Shown: positions 46,740-57,369 of the stretch, in pieces
How positions within the stretch are numbered: position 1 is the stretch's first letter
Layout: each line of letters opens with the position of its first letter
Assembly (NCBI RefSeq): GCF_027943255.1
Contig: NC_072894.1
Location: 133,229,601 to 133,293,600, forward strand
Origin: Anastrepha obliqua
Taxonomy: Eukaryota; Arthropoda; Insecta; Diptera; Tephritidae
Length of the DNA: 64,000 bases
Direction of reading: 5' to 3'
Position numbers and translations under genes: made by a program
The notes under the pieces: generated by a model
Databases searched by the model: none
What the model was told of the DNA's origin: nothing
The model's input: the letters and a program-made list of their open reading frames with translations, nothing else

Positions 46740-47334
46740 TTTAAATTGGCGCGACAAACGCTTACGCGATTTTGGCCGAGTTTAACAAAGCGCCCCAGTC
46801 GTTTCTTTCTCGTGCTAACCGGCGCCTGTTAAACACACCAAGTGAAGCCAAGTCCTTCTCCACCTGATCTTTCCAACGCAAAGGAGGCCTTCCTCTTCCT
46901 CTACTACCACCAGCTGGTACCGCATCGAATACTTTCCGAGCCGGAGCGTTTGTATCCATTCGGAGGACATGACCCAGCCAACGTAGCCGCTGGATCTTTA
47001 TTCGCTGCGCTATGTCTATGTCGTTGTAAAGCTCATACAGCTCATCGTTCCATCGCCTGCGATATTCGCCGTTGCCAACGTGCAAAGGTCCAAAAATCTT
47101 GCGCAGAATCTTTCTCTCAAGCACTTCAAGCGACGCTTCATCGGATGTTGTCATCATCCAAGCTTCTACGCCATACGTTAGGACGGGCATGATGAGAGCC
47201 TTGTAGGGAGTTAGTTTTGTTCGTCGAGAGAGGACTTTACTACTCAATTGTCTACTTAGTCTAAAGTAGCACTTGTTGGCAAGAGAGATTCTACGTTCGA
47301 TTTTAAGGCTGACGTTGTTATCAGTGTTAAAGGT
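46740..47334 (-). pseudogene. Non-LTR reverse transcriptase C-terminal segment (RTE-like), open
   Basis: An open stretch of about 190 codons on the minus strand: N-N-V-S-L-K-I-E-R-R-I-S-L-A-N-K-C-Y-F, L-S-R-R-T-K-L-T-P-Y-K-A-L-I-M-P-V-L-T-Y-G-V-E-A-W, L-E-V-L-E-R-K-I-L-R-K-I-F-G-P, R-R-W-N-D-E-L-Y-E-L-Y-N, R-L-R-W-L-G-H-V-L-R-M-D, then G-R-G-R-P-P-L-R-W-K-D-Q. This is the thumb / post-RT part of a widespread non-LTR type (RTE-like by its wording; not certain). The fingers-palm domain with the F-A-D-D motif and the endonuclease are absent, so it is a 5'-truncated copy. No internal stop in this part suggests relative youth. Older copies lie at 10.2 and 18.3 kb. Confidence 0.85.
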
Positions 47335-47339
47335 GTTAA

Positions 47340-48055
47340 AGTGCCGAAAGACAATAATAGACCAACTTATGGTCCACTGCGATTGGCTCAGTCTAGACTT
47401 AGTTTAAAGTTAGGAAAATTTGACAAAAACCTCCTAATGGTTTGAGCGCTAGTTAAATAGCACTATTCTATTTGATATACTGCTTATAAAAATAGTTCAT
47501 TTAGTGGTCACAAAGGGCAATTGTGATACCCAGTAATGTTTGATTTTCCGCATCCTAAATCTGCTTGTCTCCAAATCATCATAATATTTTGGCGGTACCC
47601 ATTAGATCTTACAGTGAAACTGCGCCAAGCTACTCAGGCTATCGAAGAAGTGGTGCTTCAGTACTGACGATTCGATGCGAGCTGCAGGAGTTGCATGAAC
47701 TCCATCAAATACCCATCTCAACAACGTCTACAAAAATCTTATGTCGAATTCTGTACCTGTACTATTATCTTATGAAATCGTAGTTAGTTAGCCTTTTGAG
47801 AACCTTGTTAAGTTTCGGACTCTTCGTTCAGCGAGTATTGGTGAAAGCAAACATGATAATATGTGGCTGCATGAATTAGACCACTGCCTATTGCGAAAAA
47901 AGGAAATACAGCAGAGGCTTTTAGACCTGCCCGTCATTCTTCACTATCCAAGTCCCCTCCCAGAAACGTTCCTAACACTGATCTTATTTCTTATTTCAAG
48001 AACTTCAAACTGTAGGGATATTCAACAGATTGTTTTTATTTGACCTAATGACTCT
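47340..48055. other. No recognisable gene
   Basis: Nothing identified between the RT fragment and the DD41D element. Confidence 0.5.
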
Positions 48056-48060
48056 GATCA

Positions 48061-48993
48061 CGCCTTTTTAGTAAGAGCGTTTCAACTTTTGAACTTTTTT
48101 GAATAAAACACAAATGGTTTGACTTTTTTAACTAATTTTTTTTTATTATCGAATTTGAACATACACATTTAAGTATGAAATTCGATTTCTTTTGCATGAC
48201 CACCGCGTGCACGTTTTACGAAGTCCAATCGTTGAACCCAATTTTCGACCACTCTTTTGCATAAATCGGCCGAAATTCCAGCAAGTTCGCGTTCAATATT
48301 GGCTCTGAGCTCACAAATCGTCGCCGGCTTGTTACTGTAGACCAATGACTTCACATAACTCCAAAGAAAATAGTCTAGAGGCGTCAAATCACACGAGCGC
48401 GGCTGCCATTCGACCGGTCCATTTCTGGAAATAATGCGCTCATCGAACTTACTCTTCAACAAATCAATTGTAGCGTGTGCTGTGTGGCTTGTGGCCCCGT
48501 CCTGTTGAAACCACATGTCGTCTAAGTCCATACCATTCAATTGCGGCCAAAAATAATCGTTTATCATGTCGCGGTATCGATTTCCATTCACAGTAACGTG
48601 GCGATCGTTCTCGTCAACGCAAAAATATGGGCCAATTACGCCGCCGGCATGTAAACCGCACCAAACAGTGATTTTTTCGGGATGCAACGGTGCCTCATGA
48701 ATCACGTGTGGATTGCTTCCTGCCCAGTAATGCATATTTTGCTTGTTGATAAAGCCATTGAGCCAAAAGTGAGCTTCATCACTGAAGATGATTTTTTGGA
48801 AAAACAGCAACAGCAACAGAACGATTATTTTCATAAAAAATTTGCACGATTTGCAATCGTTGCTCAAGTGTGTAGCGTTCCATGATGAAATGTATACTAA
48901 TGAAGTTTACAAATGACAAGCGAAAAATAAAAAATATTGCGTCGTTCGCCCTCCCTATCGGAAAAAAGTTGAAGCGCACCTATTGAAAAACGC
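48061..48993 (-). mobile_element. DD41D mariner-like element with TIRs, internally deleted
   Basis: The right end, in reverse complement, reads gcgtttttcaataggtgcgc and is followed outside by TA. The left end reads cctttttagtaagagcgtt...caactttt, matching the right TIR of the 33-kb element. The first 120 bp inside the right end are nearly identical to the 33-kb copy. Length about 933 bp, against an expected 1.3 kb for a full element. Confidence 0.85.
48169..48883 (-). pseudogene. DD41D transposase, HTH region deleted, catalytic half intact
   Basis: The ATG at 48883 opens M-E-R-Y-T-L-E-Q-R-L-Q-I-V-Q-I-F-Y-E-N-N-R-S-V. After about 27 codons it runs into F-P-K-N-H-L-Q-stop. The other frame continues F-F-Q-K-I-I-F-S-D-E-A-H-F and stays open to the natural stop at 48169, with W-F-Q-Q-D-G-A-T-S-H-T and T-P-L-D-Y-F-L-W; exactly 41 residues separate the last two catalytic Asp. 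It ends K-E-I-E-F-H-T. The missing middle is the HTH and linker. The junction lies in a gttgct repeat, suggesting slippage or microhomology repair. All three acidic residues are present, but DNA binding would be absent. Confidence 0.92.
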
Positions 48994-48995
48994 TA

Positions 48996-49255
48996 TATAT
49001 GTAGAAAAATACTGCACCAGTGTGATTATCTGTAAGCTTCTCTCAGTGAAATTTCCTGAACCAAAATGTCAGATTCTGTTCTGGCCGCTCCCAACTATTT
49101 TGCTTGTTATAAAAATATTGCCGTAATAACAGAAATGGTCTGACTTGAGGCAGATATGATGAGACATTCAAGTTTGTTCGTAAATGAGTAGTTCAATTAA
49201 CCCCACGTGCGTAACTTCCTTTCCGTAGTGCCCGAGCTCGAAGTCTACGGCAGAC
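48996..49255. other. No recognisable gene
   Basis: Spacer between the DD41D element and a SINE; nothing identified. Confidence 0.4.
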
Positions 49256-49258
49256 ATG

Positions 49259-49470
49259 AAAAACCCAAAATGAAACCAAAGGTCTTTTCTAATAAAAATA
49301 GTAATCGTCTCACGGAAGGCAATGACAAACCTCCGGGTGTATTTCAGGCACTTAAGTCGCTTATAAAAATCTCTTTGCCATTGAAAGGTGGCATAAAATT
49401 GTAAGTTTTACTTTGTGGAACAACATCAAAGGACAATATCACAAATTGAAGGATGAGCTCGGCCAAATAT
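49259..49470 (+). repeat. Diverged SINE (body and 3' part)
   Basis: Ordered matches to the SINE body: tttctaataaaaatagtaatcg, gaaggcaatgacaaacctcc, ggtgtatttcaggc, gtggaacaacatcaa and gatgagctcggcca. The tRNA-like head is not recognisable. Confidence 0.7.
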
Positions 49471-49474
49471 GCAA

Positions 49475-52400
49475 CAAAGGATGTACGGGACAATTGTAAA
49501 CATATATACATTCTGCCTGGGTGCATTTTATCTAAGATTTTATTTCTTATAGTAAATTGTAAAACGGATTTCAGTAGTCGATTTCGCAAAGCAAATTTGC
49601 CCAGGTATGGACTTTGAGCATCTGTGAAGTATACCTATATTTTCAAATGTAACCTTTGATGTCTTTCGTTAGGTTTAGTGTAGCTCGCAGGCTGATAAGC
49701 TACATTTTTGCGCTGAAAACTTTTCAAAAGTTTATCGTGAAATTTTTGAGAAAATCTGCAGAACTTCTGCTTTCGATAATTCATACGCGCTGCGGTGCTC
49801 ATCTGTGTACCCAGATAGAGAAATTGTTAGTCACTTTCTCTACGCCTCACTTTCAGATTTTGAACAAGAAAGCGCTACGGAGGATTTTCATGCAGTGCCT
49901 TTTTGAGTTATAAAAAATAAAGCTTACACATTTTCTTCCATTAACTCTTTTTACTACAAAAAAAACTTATGAAATCTTTTCGCCACTTTCTCTATACAGA
50001 ATGAGCTAAAATTGAAATCCGCTTAAAATGTCATTGAATTTGACCGCGACAAATTTTTGCTATTGCTGTAAAGAAAGTAACTTTCGTTGTTATTGCACTG
50101 CTGTTTATTGTCATTTGGATATTTGCGGAGGACATTTGTATTTAGCTGAGATACCACAATGTTGTAGTTATAGTTGTTGTTGCTGCTGCAATTGTGTTTA
50201 TTGTGTTTTACAGCTTTTATTGTTGGCTTACAGCATTCACTGTTGCTGCTCTTGTTGCTGTTCCTCACAACTATTATATCCCAGCCCCCCTCTTTTTCAG
50301 CTGGAAGCGCTGATTTTCCTTCGTAGCCCTTCTTTGCTTTCGCTTATACTCATACTTTTTTCGAGAAATTATACGTCACTGCTGTTACCCCAAATGCGGC
50401 AGCAATAAAAAGGAGGCTAACGTCTTTAATATCTTTACTGTTGTTGTATTGATGTTGCTGTTGCTTTTGTGGTTAGCCGAAATGGTCAACAACTGCAAGG
50501 CCAAGAAAATGCTGAAAATGCAGAACCGAATAAGCGGAAAATGTCGATTGGTTTTCGTTGGCATTGTTGTTGCTTCGATATGCTTATTTTGCACTGCAGA
50601 ATTTTTGAGATTTTTTACCTATAGCTGTGCGTGCGCTTGTGCATAGAAGATTTCTAAATGAAAAGTTATCATGATTTCCTTTTCGCTAAACCGATTTCTT
50701 TTCTACAACTTCTTCCCCCCCATTTTCTTGCAATTTTATTTTTATTTTGATGCTATTTGCACTACTTCTTCTTTTTGGTCGATTGCAAACCCAATTTAAA
50801 TCAAATCTGTGGGAAGTCAGTAAAAGAACTGTGAAGTAAAACTGAAGAGAAAAACGTAAGCCAAGTTTTTCAGTTTTCAAGACGAGGAAATGACAACTTT
50901 TCTTTAAATGTGGCACCCCATTTTGATAGCAGCAGCAACATCTTTTGCATCTGCAGCAACGCCAGCTCCACATCAAACTTACAGATTGTCAATTTGTGTC
51001 TGTCGTGCAATTTGAAATGTGTTGACTGAAAAGGAAAAACTATAACAATTTTGAGAAAGGAACAAATAAATAAAAATCAAACAGAGTGGCACCAGGAGAA
51101 GGAAAAACAAACCAAAGTAGAAGAAACTTGAAACACTTGAAATATTAACAGTACACAGAAAATGGGAACATAATGCGCATGATTTGTTGCCGATTTCTAG
51201 GCGCAAGGCAATGATACTATGACTTTCATGTTAAATGTAGCATTTAAATTTGTAATTTTGCGAGGTGAACATGGATATAAAAAAATATCTTAGCATACGA
51301 GAAAAATTATTCTTTAGCAAAGTCTTGTTATTTTTGCAATGCGTGATCACTGGTAAATTTGAGACTATCTAATATAAGTAAATCAAATATTTATTTTGTG
51401 GAAGCGTAAAATTTAATTTAAAAAATTGTGGGGTGTAAGACTTACTGTTCTTTTCTGAGCTATTAATCAGGCGATAAAATCCTAAAAAAACCTGAATCCA
51501 AATCAAGAAGTAATTTCTTTATTTTGCTGTTAGCAGCAGTGAACGATTGTAACCTTCGCAGAAAACTACTCCAAACAGCAAAATCGAACTTTTTTCATAA
51601 TAAAAAAGTTTATTCAACGAGTATTCCGTGTAGTAAAGGGGGCAAAGGAGAAATATCTGTTACGTACCGTTTTTAAAGTTTACGTCTGAATTTTTTTAGG
51701 GGAATTAAATTTACGAAAACGGTGTTCAAACATTTGGGTAGTTTTCGTTCGTTTAAAGAAAAATAGTTTGAGAGCAGAATTTGCAAACAGAAAAATTAAC
51801 TGAGAGCAGAAATTGCAAACAGTTTTTTTTTAACATATTAACTCTCCACTTCTGCTAAATATGGGCCATTTCAAGGCTTAAAATATATTAAAAAAATATA
51901 TATTTCGTCACTTATCTCTATGTACATATTCCGACAATAAATTCTAGGCACTAAATATCTGGATTTATGTATTTCTATTCTGTTCCATGGCTGCCATAAA
52001 CAAAGTTACATTGCATGGAAAGTAAAATTTGCGGTTTTCAAATCCAATATTTTTTAAATTTATTATACCCACACATAACTCAAGCAGCAATAAATCATAC
52101 AAATTTTACGCTCACGCAACTGCAGATACTTTGTAATAATCTTCAACAGTGCTGCGTCTACAATATTTCTAGCAACTTTATTGACGCCACAGTTAACGGC
52201 AGGCCAGTGCTTTTTACGCAACTGTTGCACGAATGGGCTGCGTGTATACTCGTACAACCTGCCTGCTGCCACTGATCTTGGCGCTGATCTTAGCGATCTT
52301 CCCGTCGATATTGCTTGGCGTGTTGTGTAGTTTATGCAATTGCGGCTACCGCCCGCTGCTGCTTTGGCTGCTTGGGATGTTTAGCGTAGTGGCAGCCAAA

Positions 52401-55400
52401 CAGAAATGTGTGTGACGGAGTGGTGGAGCGCAAGGTGATTAAAAGCAGGAAAGTGAGTGCAGTGCGTGAGTTTGGCTGGTTGTATTCCTGCACTGCTGGC
52501 GGCGGGTGTAGTTTTGACTTCCGCAGCCACATAATTTTCGTTTTGCGGGATTTCAATTACCGCAAATTTGCGTGTTGCCAGCGCGTTGAAGATGACTGCG
52601 GGAGATCTTTGCGCTGGCTTCTTCAAGGGGAAATAATGCGTTAGAACGCTACAATGTAATAATTTTGTATATAAATTATGGAGAATGGGCTGCAGCTTAA
52701 CGCTTTAGAGATGTGGCAGATACGCTTAAACTAAACTAGTACAGCAAATATGGGCAAATGGCATTAGGCGAATCGGTCCCAGAAAATAGTTTAGAACACT
52801 GCTGGATATGTATAACCTTACTTCCTCAGTAGAATATTTATCAGTTTATGAATTTTTTGCGCAGTTGTTATTGCAATTCTATAATCCGTAGGTTAGATGG
52901 CACTTACTCATGTGGTTGAGATACTACAGAAGGTCTTGGCTGCTGGTTTCATATTCATTATACAGCTGTGATCGCATTTTGTATGATACTCGCCGTCACT
53001 GAAATGCATAAGGCCGACCAAATAACTTCCACAGAATCCTTTCCTCAAACTGCTGCATGTCTGCTCTTTCTCAAGAGTTAAAACAAAAGAGCTGAAAACA
53101 AAAATAAACACGTGAGCTATTTCTGGCGCTCGGGCCTTTCAACTCAAGCGACCCGAAGTCGAAAAAGGTAAGAAGCTTAATCGTAGAGTGCACAGAAATG
53201 GCTGAAGAGATTCATATTTCACACTCAATCGAGTTCAGCCTTTTTAATGAATAATTAGATGTCCGATACCAAATCTCCCTGAACTAATTATTCTCTAATA
53301 AACAAATTCTGACATTTTGAATACAAATTAATGTTGCACAAAACAGACAAAACTTTCATTGCAGTTAACTTCGATATAAAGAAAACTATTTTAAGCAGCT
53401 TTTACGCAGCCCATAACTGAGGCTCAATCATACTATTTTGTAACCAAAGAAATCGGCTTAGACAAATGCAGCTTAATATTCAGAACTTTAGAGGTCCAGT
53501 GCCTACTTTTTCACTCCACTCTCTTCTCACTGTGCCTTAACTGCAGTGCATTAGAGAGGCTTAAATGTGATTTTCTTTTCGATTTATTTGTACGCTTGCG
53601 TTTTGTTTTGGAACTTAATACTTTAGCACCTTAAAAGCTAACGCATCGGAGGCGTTGAAAGCATAATAAACCAAAACGAAAAGCCAAATAAAAAAGCAAA
53701 TTTCGAAGTCAAAATAGAATAGAGAAAACATAACAAAGTGCAAAATGCACAGTCGAGTCTTAAATATCATCTTCAAACAGCAATAAAAGTTAGCTTACAC
53801 CGTAGCGTCTTTCATTAATCTGCCTCCCGCGTCATTTCACACTCTCTCCTGCTCGCTTCCTCCCACTCCACCTGGTTATCGATTAGCACTTTTCGCAGAC
53901 ATTTACCACACAGCCCGCGGCAGTCAAAGGCTTATGATGAAGTTTAATGTTCATTGCCAAGGATTTTCAACACATTATTTGCTTTTATTGAGTCCCCCTT
54001 GCCACTGCAATCCTTTTTGTTCTTGGCACGCCTCGTGATTATTGCTATTAAGTATTATTTTTGTAGCGATTGCCAATGGCGTTTAAATCCAATTTTAATC
54101 CAAACACAAAGTTTGTCACCTTGGCTATTGTCGCTTCGTTACTATACACACACACAACCGCACTTGCGCACTCCCGGCTGCTGCTTAGCTTGCCTCGCCA
54201 GGGGCTCGCCTGTGCCTAGAGTTTGATTGTGTTCGGACAGTTGCTCCTAAGCGCCTTTGCCACACATTAAAAGCGCTTTGCAGAGTTAATAAAATTTTAA
54301 CCGCAACGCAATTTTACGAGTATATTTTCTGGGCTAGGCGCTTCATCAGTGCTGCGCTTGGTTGGCAGCAGCAGCAATGAAGCGTTTTCGTTGTGTCTTA
54401 TTTACGCTTCATTACTCACCGAAGTTGTCTGTTTCTTTTATTCTTTTTATTTTTTATTTAATTCTTTTTTATTTTTCTGTTGTTGTAAGTTTTTCCGTTT
54501 GTGGCCTTTAAAGCCGAAATCATATGCGTTGCCAGTCTTCGGATTTATTCAATACTACCAAAATTATTTTAAAGTCCACTATAAAATTTTTATGCCTTCT
54601 GCAATTTGCTTGCTCTCTACCCTTTAGCCTGCCACTCTCCGCCGAACGCATGTGAGACTATCAACGGAAATGCTTTTAAACCGCAACACCGTGCGAGTCA
54701 TCAAAAGTGGATTGTTGTTGTTGCTGTGATAACTCGTGCTAGCCTTTGTCAATGTCGCCACCTTCTCCCCAAAGTTTTACGCGTTTCTTGTGGTTTTTTC
54801 AGCTTCCGCCTTGTAGTTCCCTCTATACCTTTACGCGGCTCCAGTCATGTGTCATTTAGGCTTAGCCAGTATTTTTATTATAAACAGTTTCGTATAGCTT
54901 ACAATACATATAATATACAAATACAATTTGTTATATCTGGTACTTTTTTTTATTTCTGCTTTTCTTATCATCATTAGTATGCCGCTCGGGTTTCTCGCTG
55001 TTTGTGCCGTAATCGGTCTTTTCTTGCATATAAATAAATCTGATCAACAATTCCCTGCATTTCAGCTCCGTTTACTTGAATGTGCTTTGTTGTTATTTTT
55101 TTTTTTTTTGTAGAAGCAACTGATTACCAACGTTCAACGATTTTGTGGTTGTATAGGGTTTTCCAACAAGGGTTAGTCGATGCTAAAAAGGAATAAGCTT
55201 TGCTGAATTTGAGCTATCGGCTGGATTTTATATACTGCCTTTAAGAGTATAAAGCTAATTCCGGCTTATTAGTATAGAATTGGGACTTCCGAAAATTTTA
55301 CAAGAAGACGTATTGCGAAGCCAAATTGCACCATATCCATGGACAATTCACGTCACCCTCGCCAGATTAGGCCAAAAGGTGCACCGGGAGAGAAAGCCAA

Positions 55401-57190
55401 AATCGTTCACGTCGATAATTCGTACTAATGCATATTAGTTATCATCGAACTGTAGAGTTCACTTTTGCTATGGATGCCCTCACCAACGGGTTTTCAAAGA
55501 AAATACAGATCAATAATGCCGTTGACCCAAAGTTGCTATCAAATATTATTTTGGTAAATATAGATATTCTTCCAAAAATGCGACTCGCCAATAATTTCAA
55601 GTTTTGAAGAAAACCAGGCTCCACTTTTAAACCCTCCGAAGCACAATAGCGAACAAATAGTGTTATCTTTGATCATTAGTTTCACTTTCCTGGCCCTGTT
55701 GGATACAGGCCTAAGTCCAATCCGAAATTGCACAAGTTAAAACCGGTCTGTAAAGACCGAGTTCTTGAATATGACGAGTACTCAAGCAATACCTTACAGA
55801 CAGTGGCAATGTTATCATTTCTTCCACGTAATGAAGTCTGCTGATTGTTTACAGGTAGGAAACAAAAGATCTTTTAGGTCGAAGTGTCGGCCATTGCGCA
55901 CACTACAGATTCTAAAATTATTATTTAACCAGCCGGTAGTCTTTATTTCCGTCCCCAAATGTTAAAGGGTCGTCTTTGAATGGCTATGGCGTCTATCGTA
56001 AAGTGCTGTTGCTGTAACTTTCATGCTGATTTGGCCCCAGTGGGTGAGTCATTTTTGTTTTTTGGTGGGTAAAGTTTTTGTGGCTTCCGATTTAGAGTAG
56101 CCATGTAGGTCAATTGTGGTAGTAGCGACGGTGGGTGAGGTAGGTTTCATAATGCTTTCACACGTACAGCGAGCCCCGTCTACTGCGTTCAGTGGGGCGA
56201 CCACAAAATCAATGCTTCCTTCTCTTCTTCTAGGGAGACTCCCTTCCCGGCATTACTTCCTGCATAACTTCGGGAGGGCATAGAACAGCGCCCATAAAAT
56301 CGACCAGTTCTATTCACCCACTTCTGGGTACACCATATTTATAGACAGTTTCATACTATAGGCTCGTGTTCTTATGTCTGTCTGTGCGGCTTCGTTTTGT
56401 TTTACTGTGTTGAGGTCCATATTTTCTCCGTAATACGTCTTCAATGCATCTTTTAAACGAGGACAGCCTGAATGCTTGAAGTGGCTGAAAAGCTTCAAGT
56501 ACGAGTATCTGGTAAATACCACCAAAATAACAAAGCCACTGCCAACATCGACCAGTCCCTATCGAAACCCCCTATATTTACTACTTTCTTTGTTGCTTTT
56601 GTTGTTCGCATTTGTTAATAAAGCTATAGCCTGCTTCGTTCTATTGCTCATTCTCCGCTCACATTTTATCTTGCGCTTAGCTTTCAATAAAGTTATTATT
56701 GTGCTGGTATTTTATATTTTCAATAAATTAAATTTTTCCTTTTTTCGTTATGTGCCTTATTTGTTGTAATCTCGAATGCTTGGGCCGTTTACCATGAAAA
56801 GCCATAAACGTAAGCGGTCAATAATTTTCAAAGTGACAAGCTTTCATATTTTTATGTAATTTTCTTCGAAAACAAATTATTATTTGCCGCTTACATGTAT
56901 TCGACGCCTAATGAGTTGATTTTATTTGTTAGTCATTATTCTTTACTCCAGCTTAAATGGTTGATGCTTGCAGTGAATTTGAATATTTGATTATACGAAG
57001 CCGTAAAAGGTTGATATTCACTGCTATCACTCGATGACTCAATTGCGAGGAAGTGTTTGGGGAGTCCCACGCGAAGTCACCTCGTTTGTACCTTCTGAAT
57101 GCTTTCTGCGAGTGACAGCATGCATTCTTTTTCAATCCAAGTTGTTCTTAATACTCAGGAGATATTAATATAGTTTTGGTTACTCTGCGA
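49475..57190. other. Long stretch without a recognisable gene
   Basis: About 7.7 kb of host-like AT-rich DNA with caa/ttg patches. ORFs up to 126 codons overlap on both strands and carry no known motif (e.g. 50028-50408 Cys/Ser/Leu-rich; 54606-54977). No transposon ends, tRNA or array seen. Conserved non-coding elements or small exons could hide here unnoticed. Confidence 0.45.
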
Positions 57191-57199
57191 AAGGATCTC

Positions 57200-57362
57200 A
57201 CAGAAATATGCAAGCAAGCACTCGATTGGCACCCGCAAGAAAAAAAGGACGCCCTCGAAAAAGAACTTAAGGGAAATCTTTCAAAGAAGACAAAGTTATC
57301 GCGAAGGATCGTGTCCGTTTTGTAGAGGCGCTATGTTCCATCAGTGAGGACAGGAAGTAAGA
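57200..57362 (+). pseudogene. Non-LTR retrotransposon extreme C-terminus
   Basis: Reads E-I-C-K-Q-A-L-D-W-H-P-Q, then in a second frame K-K-G-R-P-R-K-R-T, and K-V-I-A-K-D-R-V-R-F-V-E-A-L-C-S. The order (QALxWNPQ ... RGRPxxTWRR ... AxDRxRW...ALC) is the common ending of a non-LTR type whose RT thumb is seen at 61.85 kb. Interrupted by shifts; short. Confidence 0.6.
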
Positions 57363-57369
57363 GAGAAAG

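Noticed and set aside
48682..48885. Plus-strand ORF at 48.7 kb as a gene
   Set aside because: Antisense shadow of the DD41D transposase.
33159..48993. One large composite transposon bounded by the two inverted DD41D copies
   Set aside because: Each copy has its own pair of TIRs and adjacent TA, so they are independent insertions; no sign that the 15 kb between them moved as a unit.
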